From CANMUM01 sp965263365 (GTDB lineage Bacteria; Pseudomonadota; Alphaproteobacteria; Rhodobacterales; Rhodobacteraceae), in NCBI GenBank assembly GCA_965263365.1, contig OZ253672.1, forward strand, positions 1,178,001-1,242,000: a stretch of 64,000 nt of DNA. The letters are read 5' to 3'. The number at the start of each line of letters is the position of its first letter. The first letter of the stretch is position 1. The notes under the pieces are model-generated. The model was not told the DNA's origin. It saw only the letters and a list, made by a program, of their open reading frames with translations, and did no database searches. A program made the position numbers and the translations under genes. Shown one piece after another: positions 45,698-55,248 of this stretch.

Positions 45698-47269
45698 TTA
45701 ATACCATGCGTCGTCCATCGAGGATTTGCGTTTTGCGATAAAATCTTTGAGTTGATCGTCTATGCCTTGATCTATTGCCGGCGCCTCATAAGTGTTCAAA
45801 ACTTCTTTCCACTTTAAATTTGCGCGCGTTGCCGTATCAACTTCCCCTTCTTCATGCCATGTTTCCCAGGTTTTATCATCATTAAGATCGCTGTCCCAAA
45901 ATGCGTTCTCGTAGTGACGAATGGTATGCGCGGCGCCAAAAACATGAGCGCTTGGCCCACCTTCATTTAGTGCTTCAAAGCCAAGTGTATCATCGTCAAT
46001 CTTAACACCAGCTGCATAGGCGTGCATAGCCCCACAAATATCCAAATCCAGTATGAACTTTTCGTAAGACATCGAAAGCAACCCATCTAAAAAACCGGCT
46101 GAGTGCAAAACATAATTGGCCCCGCACTGAATGGCAGACATCATCGACATCATGGCCTGTGTCGCGGCTTGCGCATCGGGCAGTTTGGAAGTTGAAAAAT
46201 TACCAGCGCATCGCAAGGGAATATTCAAACGACGTGCCATTTGGCCAATCAATAACGACCCAAGCGCGGGTTCAGGCGTCCCGAATGTTGGAGAACCTGA
46301 GCGCAATGACATTGACGACACAAACGAACCCAATATCGCGGGCGCGCCTTTTCTCACTAACTGACTATAAGCAACACCCACCATGGCTTCTGCCATATTC
46401 TGCGCAACCGCACCTGCCGTTGTAACGGGCGCCACCGCACCGCAAAGTAAAAATGGTACAATAATCACACCTTGGTTGGCACGTGAATAGACCGCGATTG
46501 TTTTGGTCGTCACCCCGTCAAAAACCAATGGCGACGTGACATTAAAATTCCCCATAATGCAACAATTATTCTCCACGAAATCAGGACCGAATAGTATCCG
46601 TGTCATTTCGACGCTGTCCTCGGCACGTTCGGGCGCGGTTATTGACCCTAAGAATGCGCGGTCAGAATAGCGAATATGGCTATAAACCATATCTAAATGG
46701 CGCTTGTTTACGGCGATATCTGTTGGCTCACAAATTGTGCCACCTGAATGATGAAGGTTTTGAGAAGACTGTCCGAGCTTTATAAAATTTTGGAAATCCT
46801 CAATTGTCCCATACCGGCGCCCCTTATCAAGATCCATTACAAAAGGTGAGCCGTAAGACGGCGCGAGGACAATGTTCTTTCCGCCGATTTGGACGCTCGA
46901 TTCGGGATTTCTGGCATGTTGCATAAAAACCGAGGGCGCTGTCTTCATTATCTCTTTTATTAGCCCTTTTGGAAATTTAATACGCCAGACGTCTTCACTC
47001 ATGTTTTCAACAGACGCACCCGCCTTTTTAAACGCTTCCACAGCATCACGATCATCTCTAAACTCGCATCCGATTTCCGATAAAATTCGCTCGACTGTCG
47101 CATCGATTTGATCCAATTGCTCTTCTGTTGCGAGCTCATAAAAAGGAATTCCACGCTGTATAAATGGCGTGCGAAGGTGCGCATTTTTTGCATTTGTTTC
47201 GGCACCCCGACCGACTTGTTTTGCACGCCTGCCCCCCGATCGACGCGTTCGAACCTCTGCTTGTGACAT
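45698..47269 (-). CDS. MttB-family methyltransferase (non-pyrrolysine), copy 2
   Basis: 523 residues from ATG 47269 with GAGGAAG upstream. It shares with copy 1 the basic N-terminus (RTRRSGGRRAKQVGRG), PFVMDLDKGRRYGTIEDFQN, LLSMSYEKFILD and HVFGAAHTIRHYENAFWD, but is clearly divergent, so the two probably act on different substrates or methyl groups. No internal TAG. As with copy 1, a partner corrinoid protein is missing locally. It is the first gene of the island operon, opposite tetR. Confidence 0.88.
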   Translation of the reverse strand: MSQAEVRTRRSGGRRAKQVGRGAETNAKNAHLRTPFIQRGIPFYELATEEQLDQIDATVERILSEIGCEFRDDRDAVEAFKKAGASVENMSEDVWRIKFPKGLIKEIMKTAPSVFMQHARNPESSVQIGGKNIVLAPSYGSPFVMDLDKGRRYGTIEDFQNFIKLGQSSQNLHHSGGTICEPTDIAVNKRHLDMVYSHIRYSDRAFLGSITAPERAEDSVEMTRILFGPDFVENNCCIMGNFNVTSPLVFDGVTTKTIAVYSRANQGVIIVPFLLCGAVAPVTTAGAVAQNMAEAMVGVAYSQLVRKGAPAILGSFVSSMSLRSGSPTFGTPEPALGSLLIGQMARRLNIPLRCAGNFSTSKLPDAQAATQAMMSMMSAIQCGANYVLHSAGFLDGLLSMSYEKFILDLDICGAMHAYAAGVKIDDDTLGFEALNEGGPSAHVFGAAHTIRHYENAFWDSDLNDDKTWETWHEEGEVDTATRANLKWKEVLNTYEAPAIDQGIDDQLKDFIAKRKSSMDDAWY

Positions 47270-47364
47270 TATGCTTCCTCTTTTGTGAAGGCCGCGTGAC
47301 ATGATTTAAGATGAGCAGGCGCGCCTTTGTGAATCGATTCCAGTTGACGATAATGTTATAATAT

Positions 47365-47393
47365 TTGACATATATGTCAATAAATTTGACAAT
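47365..47393 (+). promoter_or_regulatory. tetR promoter with overlapping 16-bp palindromic operator
   Basis: TTGACATATATGTCAA (47365-47380) is a perfect palindrome. Its first six bases are a consensus -35 for tetR, with GACAAT at 47388-47393 as -10 (17-base spacing). A further TTTGACA half site follows at 47385. Located between divergent tetR and mttB copy 2, it is the expected TetR binding site controlling both. Confidence 0.65.
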
Positions 47394-47420
47394 GGTGAAA
47401 ATAAAAATTATTTTGCTGCC

Positions 47421-48071
47421 ATGAATATTTCGAAAAAAATCGCACACTCAGTACAAATACCCCAAGATGATGGCGCAAGTTTGTGGCTGAATGCAGCCTA
47501 TCATGTTTTGATCAGTCAAGGCGTTGACAAAATACGGATTGGCGCTTTGGCCGAAGATGTAAAAAGCACCCGAACAGCGTTCTATTGGTATTTTGATACT
47601 CGCGATGCGCTTCTCGACGCTTTGATCGAAATGTGGCAGGCAAAAAATACGGGAAACCTTATTTCGCGCATCGACGCTTATGCGGAGAGCGCGAACGAGG
47701 CCGTATTTAACATGTTTGACTGCTGGCTTGATCCAGATCTTTTTGATGCGCCTTTTGATCTGGCGGTGCGCAATTGGGCGGCTGGTGATAAATCTTTGGC
47801 GAAAAAAGTGAAAGAAGCTGACGAACAACGCATAGAGTCGCTTCGACAAATGTTTTTAAGATTTGACTATTCTCCAAACGCGGCCTTCACCCGTGCCCAC
47901 ACAGTTTATTATACGCAAATTGGCTATATTTCGATGATGATCGATGATGATCCTGCAATGCGTCTGGCAAGAATGCCTGATTATGCTGAAGTTTACACAG
48001 GTCAAAAACCAAAATCAGCTGAAATAAAGCGCTTCTTTGCCCGCCACAAGCCGCAATCACCCCGCCAATAG
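47421..48071 (+). CDS. TetR-family transcriptional regulator
   Basis: 216 residues. The helix-turn-helix is at about 35-65 (VDKIRIGALAEDVKSTRTAF, then YWYFDTRDALLDALIE), with a divergent helical ligand domain behind it. Divergent from the MttB-led operon, so it is the likely repressor of the demethylation island and of itself through the palindrome upstream. Its 3' end overlaps putA by 15 bases in convergent orientation. Confidence 0.9.
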   Translation: MNISKKIAHSVQIPQDDGASLWLNAAYHVLISQGVDKIRIGALAEDVKSTRTAFYWYFDTRDALLDALIEMWQAKNTGNLISRIDAYAESANEAVFNMFDCWLDPDLFDAPFDLAVRNWAAGDKSLAKKVKEADEQRIESLRQMFLRFDYSPNAAFTRAHTVYYTQIGYISMMIDDDPAMRLARMPDYAEVYTGQKPKSAEIKRFFARHKPQSPRQ

Positions 48072-51000
48072 CTCCGCATTTCCTCCAGAGGCAGTTGTGT
48101 CAACGCAAATATGACGCTCTAACCATAAATAAGGTGCTATATCTTGAGAAGTAATGAGCGGAATGATCGCACCTGTGCGCAAAGCCAGTGCATTTCGAAT
48201 CGCTTTCAAATCACCGCCCCACGCCACAACCGCATCAATATCTTGAAGCTCCGTAATGAGTTCGGGGTTCAACTCAACATTTACAATCGCTTCCGCCCCC
48301 TCCCTTTGCACAATTTTTGCTTGCGCTTCCGCTTCATCCGCAGCTGGCCCCAAACATAAAACGCGACCGCGCACTTCTCGCGCCCATTGATTGCTTTCGC
48401 CGGTTGGCCCGGGCAAACGTTCAGTCTTTGCCAGTTGAGAAAAATCAGAATTTTTATAAAAACGATGTAAATATAAAGGACCGCCCGCCTTCGGCCCTGT
48501 CCCTGAAAGACCGTGTCCGCCAAAAGGTTGCGAGCCTACGATCGCCCCAATTTGATTGCGATTGACATATATATTTCCAGCATGAATCCGCTTGCATGCC
48601 AATTCAACACGATCATCAATTCTGCTATGAATTCCAAAGGTCAATCCAAACCCTGTGTCATTAATTTGCGCGATAATATCCTCTAGTTCTTCGGAACGAT
48701 AGCGAATAACGTGCAAAACAGGGCCAAAAATTTCGCGTTCAAGTTCAGATATATTATTCAACTCAATCACGGTTGGCGCAACAAAAGTACCCGAATTCGG
48801 CGCAAGCACCTCTTTCAAAATATTGCCTTGCGCCCTTTGTTTCTCGATCCACTCCTTGATTCCAGCTTGCGCACGCGCATCAATCACCGGACCCACATCA
48901 GTATCCATATACCAAGGATCGCCAAGTTGAAGCGCATCCATCGCGCCAAAGAGCATTTTAAGTGTGCGCTCCGCAACGTCTTCTTGCACAAATAATATCC
49001 GACAAGCCGAACACCTTTGCCCAGCCGATTGAAATGCTGAGATTACAATATCACCAACCGCCTGTTCCGGCAAAGCCGTACTATCAACGATCATTGCGTT
49101 TAGTCCCCCCGTTTCTGCGATCAGCATAGCGCTTGGATCTAAATGCTTGGCCATCTGACGATTGATCATTTGCGCCGTTGTTGTGGATCCAGTGAAACAA
49201 ACGCCGTCAATTCGAGGATCCGAAATCAAGGCATCGCCCAATTCACGCCCCGTCCCGGGCAAATATTGTAATGCCGTTTGCGGAACGCCTGCCTCATGCA
49301 GCCAACTCACCGCACGCCATGCAATCATCGAGGTTGCTTCGGCGGGTTTTGCAATTACGCCGTTTCCAGCAGCTAATGCCGCCGCAATCTGACCCGTAAA
49401 AATCGCGAGAGGAAAATTCCAAGGCGAAATACATGCGAAAACTCCGCGCGCCTCTGCCCGATGTTTTTCGGCCTCATCTGCGTAATATCGCAAAAAATCA
49501 ACTGCTTCGCGCAATTCGGCAATCGCATCAAGCGAAGTTTTGCCAGATTCTTTCGTGAGAAGCGCAAAAATTTCGCCAAAATTCTGCTCATATATATCCG
49601 CCGCGTTACGGAGAATTTTGGCTCTCGCCCCAGCGCTCTCGTCCCATTTGCGCGCGGCCGCAACAACTGCCTTTGCGTCAGCGCTTGTGGCCATCTGAAG
49701 CGTTCCAACCTTTGAACCGCTCGCAGGATTTACAACTTCAACAAGCTCTCCGCCTTCAAATGGAGCGGCCAATATGGGAAAAGCGTGCCAAGTTCGCGCC
49801 TCAAAGGGGGCACGCGCAGATATAATTTCTTGAAAATCGTCAACATCAAACAGGTCCCAACCTCGCGAATTCACGCGCGGCGCGAATAACGCACTTGGGT
49901 GCACAATTCGCTCATCTGGCGCCCCTGAAATTTCTATGTAAGGATCACTGGCCACAACTTCTGCGGGTGTATCCGCATCCAACATTTGATTAACAAAACT
50001 CGAATTTGCGCCATTTTCGAGCAAACGACGAACAAGATAGGCCAATAAATCTTCATGAATGCCGACCGGCGCATATATTCGACATTGATACTCGTTTTCA
50101 GCGCGCACAATATCATAAAGCCCCTCGCCCATCCCATGAAGTCGCTGAAACTCAAATCCCCGAAAATCGCCCGCAAGTGCGCAAATCGCGGCAACGGTAT
50201 GCGCGTTATGTGTTGCGAATTGCGGATAAATTCGTTCTGCATTTGCGAGCAGGAACGCTGCGTTCTCTATGTAAGAAACATCCGTCGCGGGCTTAGAAGT
50301 AAACACAGGAAAACCGCTTTGCCCATTGACTTGCGCAACTTTTATTTCCGTATCCCAATAAGCCCCTTTCACAAGTCGAAGCATCACTTTACGATCCAAT
50401 TTTTCGGCAAGTTTTGCATACCACTCAATCACAAATCGCGCCCGCTTACCATAGGCTTGCACAACGATACCAAAACCGTTCCAACCTGCCAGTGACCTGT
50501 CTAAGAGCACAGCCTCAATGACATCCATTGATAGCTCCAACCTTGCTGCCTCTTCGGCATCAATATTCAAACCCATGTTCGCTTTTTTAGCCATTTGCGC
50601 CAACAAAAGAACACGCGGCACAAGATGCTTCATCACGCGCTCTCTTTGCGGCAACTCATAGCGTTCATATAAAGCAGATAGCTTGATCGAAATGCCCGGA
50701 TTTTGCCGCGCATCTTCGGAATGACAATGCCGACTAATCACGTTAATCGCATTTGCGTAAGCATTAAAATATCCAAGCGCATCATCAGCTGTTCTCGCCG
50801 CTTCACCAAGCATATCATACGAAAAAGTGTAATTTTTCTTGCGCGCCGCACGCCCATTTTTAATCGCCTCGTCAATGTTTTGTCCCAACACGAACTGAGC
50901 GCCCAACTCCTGCATCGCCCTTTTGACAGCTTTGCGAATGACCGGCTCTCCCACACGACGAATTGCGCCTGTTAAAACACCTGCAAGCGGCTTTTCTTCA

Positions 51001-51428
51001 TCAAGTACGCGCCCCGTCAACATCAAAGCCCAAGTCGACGCATTTACAAGGGGCGAACTCGAACGACCCAAATGCGCAGCCCAATCAGAGGGTGCAATTT
51101 TGTCTTCGATCAGTGCATCAATGGTTTGACTATCAGGAACACGCAGCAAAGCCTCCGCCAAGCACATCAACGCAATTCCTTCACTATTGGAAAGTCCATA
51201 TTCAGACATAAATATGTCCATAAGTGATTGTGCTTTTTGCGCGCGCATCGCCTCAACCCATTTCGCGGCTTGCCCGCAGGCATTTTGCCGAACCTCTTCG
51301 TTAACGTCACTTTTTTCACGCAACTTTGACAAAACAAGTGAATCATCTGCGTAAGCAAATGCCCGCATCTGCCCTCTGATTTGCTCACATGCGCTTTGAT
51401 TGAGACTTGTTTGATTGGTATTTTTCAT
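48057..51428 (-). CDS. putA: Bifunctional proline dehydrogenase / L-glutamate gamma-semialdehyde dehydrogenase
   Basis: 1123 residues. The FAD-dependent proline dehydrogenase barrel spans about 130-480 (FGIVVQAYGKRA, YAPVGIHEDLLAYLVRRLLE), and the aldehyde dehydrogenase about 540-1000 (ACISPWNFPLAIFTGQIAAA, VCFTGSTTTAQM, catalytic Cys in SAGQRCSACRIL), with a C-terminal extension. No ribbon-helix-helix domain at the N-terminus, so it does not regulate itself. Oxidises proline to glutamate. A divergent Lrp-type gene next door is its likely activator. Position beside the demethylation island suggests that island yields proline. Confidence 0.97.
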   Translation of the reverse strand: MKNTNQTSLNQSACEQIRGQMRAFAYADDSLVLSKLREKSDVNEEVRQNACGQAAKWVEAMRAQKAQSLMDIFMSEYGLSNSEGIALMCLAEALLRVPDSQTIDALIEDKIAPSDWAAHLGRSSSPLVNASTWALMLTGRVLDEEKPLAGVLTGAIRRVGEPVIRKAVKRAMQELGAQFVLGQNIDEAIKNGRAARKKNYTFSYDMLGEAARTADDALGYFNAYANAINVISRHCHSEDARQNPGISIKLSALYERYELPQRERVMKHLVPRVLLLAQMAKKANMGLNIDAEEAARLELSMDVIEAVLLDRSLAGWNGFGIVVQAYGKRARFVIEWYAKLAEKLDRKVMLRLVKGAYWDTEIKVAQVNGQSGFPVFTSKPATDVSYIENAAFLLANAERIYPQFATHNAHTVAAICALAGDFRGFEFQRLHGMGEGLYDIVRAENEYQCRIYAPVGIHEDLLAYLVRRLLENGANSSFVNQMLDADTPAEVVASDPYIEISGAPDERIVHPSALFAPRVNSRGWDLFDVDDFQEIISARAPFEARTWHAFPILAAPFEGGELVEVVNPASGSKVGTLQMATSADAKAVVAAARKWDESAGARAKILRNAADIYEQNFGEIFALLTKESGKTSLDAIAELREAVDFLRYYADEAEKHRAEARGVFACISPWNFPLAIFTGQIAAALAAGNGVIAKPAEATSMIAWRAVSWLHEAGVPQTALQYLPGTGRELGDALISDPRIDGVCFTGSTTTAQMINRQMAKHLDPSAMLIAETGGLNAMIVDSTALPEQAVGDIVISAFQSAGQRCSACRILFVQEDVAERTLKMLFGAMDALQLGDPWYMDTDVGPVIDARAQAGIKEWIEKQRAQGNILKEVLAPNSGTFVAPTVIELNNISELEREIFGPVLHVIRYRSEELEDIIAQINDTGFGLTFGIHSRIDDRVELACKRIHAGNIYVNRNQIGAIVGSQPFGGHGLSGTGPKAGGPLYLHRFYKNSDFSQLAKTERLPGPTGESNQWAREVRGRVLCLGPAADEAEAQAKIVQREGAEAIVNVELNPELITELQDIDAVVAWGGDLKAIRNALALRTGAIIPLITSQDIAPYLWLERHICVDTTASGGNAELLAG

Positions 51429-51490
51429 AATTCCTCAAAACTTATAAAGGCTATTCCACTATATTAAGGCATTATTTTTAGTTTATTCGT

Positions 51491-51542
51491 CTAAATTTAC
51501 TAAATTTATAGATTTTTTAGTTATTTTTTATTATAAATTTAG
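51491..51542. promoter_or_regulatory. AT-rich Lrp-type boxes between putA and its regulator
   Basis: CTAAATTTATA (51500-51510) and its exact inverse TATAAATTTAG (51532-51542) flank a T-rich spacer; a third CTAAATTTA lies at 51491. Repeated half sites in a divergent intergenic region fit binding of the adjacent Lrp/AsnC protein. Confidence 0.5.
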
Positions 51543-51579
51543 TGATTAAATCTAAAAATATTATAAAAAGTAAGATTTC

Positions 51580-52017
51580 ATGCTAGATAAGATTGACATA
51601 AACATCATTGATATATTGGCTTACGACGGCCGCATTACCATTGCCAAACTCGCTGAACGCGTCAGCTTATCTGCGACCCCTTGCCAATTGAGGGTCAAAA
51701 AACTTCAAAAACAAGGCTATATTAAAGGCTACAGAGCCATTCTCGATCATGAAAAGCTGGATCGCAACCATATCGCTTTTGTCGAAGTCAAACTTAAGAA
51801 TACCAACCAAAAAGCTCTGGCAGCTTTCAACAAATCAATTCAAGAAATTTCGTTTGTCGAACAATGTCATATGCTCGCTAGCCATTTTGATTATCTTCTT
51901 AAAGTCCGCACGAAAGACATCCAGCAATTTCGCATCGTTTTGGGCGAAGTCATTTCCACCCTCCCTGAAGTCCAAAGCACATCGACACATGTTGTGATGG
52001 AAAACGTGAAAGACTAA
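51580..52017 (+). CDS. putR: Lrp/AsnC-family regulator, probable activator of putA
   Basis: 145 residues: helix-turn-helix IDILAYDGRITIAKLAERV with LSATPCQLRVKKLQKQGYIK, then the ligand-binding RAM domain (AFVEVKLKN to VVMENVKD). Divergent from putA, matching PutR of Agrobacterium and Rhodobacter, which activates putA in response to proline. Convergent with the RDD gene, stops overlapping by four bases. Confidence 0.88.
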   Translation: MLDKIDINIIDILAYDGRITIAKLAERVSLSATPCQLRVKKLQKQGYIKGYRAILDHEKLDRNHIAFVEVKLKNTNQKALAAFNKSIQEISFVEQCHMLASHFDYLLKVRTKDIQQFRIVLGEVISTLPEVQSTSTHVVMENVKD

Positions 52018-52880
52018 GGCGTTTTTTCCTGATCGTGAAACTTGTCTTCGCGGCGATCGCCAAAGAGACCTTTTCCCTCCAAGTAAGCACGCTGTTGCTC
52101 ATAAAAATCCAACATGAATGAACGCTCTTTTGATTTCGGAACATCGCCTCTATATTGAATTTTCTTCTTAATCGCCCGAAAGACCTTAGCGTCGCGCTCA
52201 AAATCATGCTTGTTAACAGGTTCACGCCGTAAAATCTCCTCCAAGGTCTGAAGTTCCACGCGCCCATAGTGGTCAAGTTGCGCAGGTTCAAAATCAAATT
52301 GGAACATATGATTGCGCACTTCCGTTAAATCGTTCAAAATTTGAACCTTGGGGCGTGCCACAACAATTGTTTCCGCAATCGCATCTCCAAAGCGTTTATT
52401 TTCCTTGTTCACCACCGGATAAAGCAAACACAATCCGACCCAACACCAACCGACGATTGCCCACGCAGGCGAAAAGTAAGAAAAAGAAAGCAATATGCTG
52501 GCAGGCAAGAGTATTTCAGCCTCTTTCATGAGATTACGTGCGACAATTTGATAGGGCGTAAGCGTGCGCCCATCTGCACTGATCACGCTTATTTGCATTG
52601 CGCGCTTACCCAAAGTTTGCCCATTCCAAACAAGTTCCGAAAAAATGTAATACGGAGTTCGAATGAGAAAACTCAAGAGATACGCCAAAGTCCAAACTGC
52701 GTTAAAATCAATAATACGAGTCGAAACGATCACGTATAAAATAAAAACAAAACCCATGATTGTTATAAAATAATCCAAAGTCTGCGCCGCGAATCTTGAT
52801 CCGAGTGGTGCAATCACAAAGGAAATGGGTACCGCTTCTGGCGGGGTAATTTGCTTGATTTTTACGCCGCTATTTTTCAT
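52014..52880 (-). CDS. RDD-family membrane protein
   Basis: 288 residues from ATG 52880, overlapping the upstream SpoIIM-like gene by ATGA; the frame's extra 37 codons lie inside that gene. The RDD signature is in LGSRFAAQTLDYFITI, with membrane helices at about 30-50, 60-80 and 120-160 and NGQTLGKRAMQISVISADG between them. A polar C-terminal tail of about 110 residues follows. Last gene of the MoxR/DUF58 cluster. Function unknown; RDD proteins elsewhere act in ion or osmotic homeostasis. Confidence 0.88.
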   Translation of the reverse strand: MKNSGVKIKQITPPEAVPISFVIAPLGSRFAAQTLDYFITIMGFVFILYVIVSTRIIDFNAVWTLAYLLSFLIRTPYYIFSELVWNGQTLGKRAMQISVISADGRTLTPYQIVARNLMKEAEILLPASILLSFSYFSPAWAIVGWCWVGLCLLYPVVNKENKRFGDAIAETIVVARPKVQILNDLTEVRNHMFQFDFEPAQLDHYGRVELQTLEEILRREPVNKHDFERDAKVFRAIKKKIQYRGDVPKSKERSFMLDFYEQQRAYLEGKGLFGDRREDKFHDQEKTP

Positions 52881-53941
52881 GTGCGAGACTCCGTATGGGC
52901 GCTTCCGCGACCACTTAATAACAGCCAAGTTAGCCAAAATATCCCAAGCCCCCAACCGATGATAAGGCGCCACTGAGGGCTTTGCACCCATTGACGGAAA
53001 TACCCCTCGACAATGGCCGCGACGATCAACATTAGACCTGCTAATATGACGAGCTTGGTTGCATCTTTTCCTGCCCTTTTTAGCGACTCGCCGCGCGTCA
53101 ATTCACCCGGCAACAAAAAGGCCATCCCAAGCTTAGAGCCCGCAGCACAAGCCACACAAATCGCAGAAATTTCAGTAACCCCGTGAATAGAGAGCCAAGC
53201 CAACATATCATAACCAAGACCCTCCGAATAAAACAGCGCATAAAATACGCCCAGAATAATGCCGTTGTAAAAAGTCAGCAAATAACTCGGTAGCGCCGCA
53301 AAAGCACCGAGAGCGAAAACAAAAATTGCGATCCGCGTGTTATGCGAGAATAATTTCGTCGCAAAAGACCCCGCACGGTCCGCACTCAAATCACCGCCAT
53401 CATACATTGTCGAACGTAAATATTCGACAGATGCCCCGGGCGCTCGCCCATCAGCCATAGCGTTCCCCACGGTTCGGTAAAACCATTCAACATCTTGATG
53501 AAAAAGCTCAAAACCGATGAATACGCCCAAAAACATAGCGAAAAAACCAAGAAATAAAGCGACCCAATTTTGACGCACCGCCTGTGGAATTCCATATATA
53601 AGCTGCCTTGAAACAATGCCGCTCAAACTTTGTTGGGGCGCATATACGACCAAATACGCGCGTGCACTCAACTGATCGAGATAATCAAGCAAGGCCTTAT
53701 CAAGCGAAATTGAGCGTGCGACCGAAAGCGAGTTCAGCGTCAGGCGGTAAAGTCGATTGAGATCCTGAGCTTCTTGATAGGTAAAAGACCGCACCCCATT
53801 TTTCTCGGCCCTTTCGACCAAGGCTTGCAATTGCTTCCAGCTTTCTTCTCTTTCAACGCGGAAACGCGCTGAACGTAGCCGATTTTCTCTGGGCTCGAAA
53901 TTCTGTTGACCAGTTTTCAAGTCTGTCGTCAAATCAGACAT
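52877..53941 (-). CDS. Stage II sporulation protein M-like (SpoIIM) membrane protein
   Basis: 354 residues from an ATG that overlaps the DUF58 stop (TGATG). A soluble helical N-terminus (about 1-110) is followed by membrane helices with the family's LFSHNTRIAIFVFALGAFAA, NGIILGVFYALFYSEG and SIHGVTEISAICVACAAG segments. SpoIIM-like proteins are frequent in non-sporulating bacteria next to MoxR/DUF58 and RDD genes, so the name does not imply sporulation. Confidence 0.88.
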   Translation of the reverse strand: MSDLTTDLKTGQQNFEPRENRLRSARFRVEREESWKQLQALVERAEKNGVRSFTYQEAQDLNRLYRLTLNSLSVARSISLDKALLDYLDQLSARAYLVVYAPQQSLSGIVSRQLIYGIPQAVRQNWVALFLGFFAMFLGVFIGFELFHQDVEWFYRTVGNAMADGRAPGASVEYLRSTMYDGGDLSADRAGSFATKLFSHNTRIAIFVFALGAFAALPSYLLTFYNGIILGVFYALFYSEGLGYDMLAWLSIHGVTEISAICVACAAGSKLGMAFLLPGELTRGESLKRAGKDATKLVILAGLMLIVAAIVEGYFRQWVQSPQWRLIIGWGLGIFWLTWLLLSGRGSAHTESRT

Positions 53942-55248
53942 CAAATCAACTCCTCCATTTTAATATCCATGTATTTGGATATCAAATCTGTTGTCAGTTC
54001 ACCGGGCTTAGAATTTAATACAAGCACCCCCATTCGGCGCAAACGTTCCACAACTTCCAATCGCTCTGCCTTTATTCGAGCGGCAGAAACCGAGGCTGCG
54101 ATATGCTTGATGTCAACGTCTTTTGCCTCAATAATCTGATCAAGTTGAAGATCTTCTAGCATAATATACAACACAAGATGTTGCTTCCTTAAAATCGATA
54201 GATTTTCCATCAATAACTCTGCACTCGTGAGATCTGCGAATTCTGAAAAAACGATAACAAGCGATCGACGTTTGAGCTGTGTGCCAAGATGTGTAAGCCC
54301 CCAAGTATGATTAGTTTCAAATTGCGAATATTCGACATCGGCGGCTTTCGCTCTGATGATTGGGAAAGCTTCACGCCCGGGCCTTGCCGCCAAAAAGCTC
54401 CCTGGTTGAGCGCTAAATTCATAAAATCCGACTTGATCGCCACCAAGACCCCCTGCCCAGCACAAGGCCAAAGACGCATTCAGCGCCAAATCCAATCTTG
54501 AAACGCCCCCCATATGCTGGCACATCAAATGGCCGCTATCCACACAAGCGATAATTTGATGATTACGTTCAGCACGCACTTCGCGCGCGATCAAGTTCAA
54601 GTTTTTTCCCGAGCGTTTCCAATCAATACTTCGAATATCCATGCCTTGCGTAAATTCTTTCAATTGATGAAACTCTGAGCCCTCACCCTTTGTATTAAAG
54701 TTCTTTATCCCATCCAACATTGGTAAAATCTGAGTATGGATGAGCCCGCTCGTAACGGGATGCGTATCAGGAAGCACTTTTAATTCCAGCTGCTGCTTAA
54801 AATCAGCGATCATCTCAAAAAAAGTAAGCTTAGAACGCCATAAAAATGAAATATTCTGAAAGGAAAAAGTCCCCCGTTTTTTAGGGATCAACTGCGCATC
54901 AAAAGAATGTCGATCTTCTCCGCCAAAAACTTCAATAGGTTCTGCTAATTCAATTTCATCAGACAAATCCAAACGGGTTTGAATATCTTGAGGCAATGCA
55001 CCTGCAGCCGCTATGACTTGAATTTTAGCGTCAACGCTCCTCCCAACAAAAGCACGATTAGGCAAATCAACCTGAACATTCAAGGACTTGCGCGTCGGCG
55101 AGATATAAATATCTGCGAGAATCAAAAACCCAAATGCTGACCAGATCAATCCTAAGATCAGCAACCAATCAGGCCGAACAACCGCAATAAGTGTCGTCAA
55201 AAAAGACAACGCTAAAACAATTGCAATTAGGCGTACAGACGGACGCAT
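53941..55248 (-). CDS. DUF58 protein (MoxR-associated, von Willebrand-like)
   Basis: 435 residues. Two N-terminal membrane helices (about 7-25 and 30-48), then the DUF58 hallmark EFTQGMDIRSIDWKRSGKN with DSGHLM after it, resembling a metal-ion-dependent adhesion fold. DUF58 proteins act with MoxR ATPases, probably in maturation of envelope or redox proteins. The start abuts the moxR stop. Confidence 0.92.
   Translation of the reverse strand: MRPSVRLIAIVLALSFLTTLIAVVRPDWLLILGLIWSAFGFLILADIYISPTRKSLNVQVDLPNRAFVGRSVDAKIQVIAAAGALPQDIQTRLDLSDEIELAEPIEVFGGEDRHSFDAQLIPKKRGTFSFQNISFLWRSKLTFFEMIADFKQQLELKVLPDTHPVTSGLIHTQILPMLDGIKNFNTKGEGSEFHQLKEFTQGMDIRSIDWKRSGKNLNLIAREVRAERNHQIIACVDSGHLMCQHMGGVSRLDLALNASLALCWAGGLGGDQVGFYEFSAQPGSFLAARPGREAFPIIRAKAADVEYSQFETNHTWGLTHLGTQLKRRSLVIVFSEFADLTSAELLMENLSILRKQHLVLYIMLEDLQLDQIIEAKDVDIKHIAASVSAARIKAERLEVVERLRRMGVLVLNSKPGELTTDLISKYMDIKMEELI

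Noticed and set aside
35943..47269. Pyrrolysine (amber) readthrough in the MttB genes
   Set aside because: Both frames are continuous without internal TAG, so they are non-pyrrolysine members.
52877..53941. Sporulation function from the SpoIIM-like gene
   Set aside because: SpoIIM-like proteins are common beside MoxR/DUF58 genes in non-sporulating bacteria, and no other sporulation gene is present.
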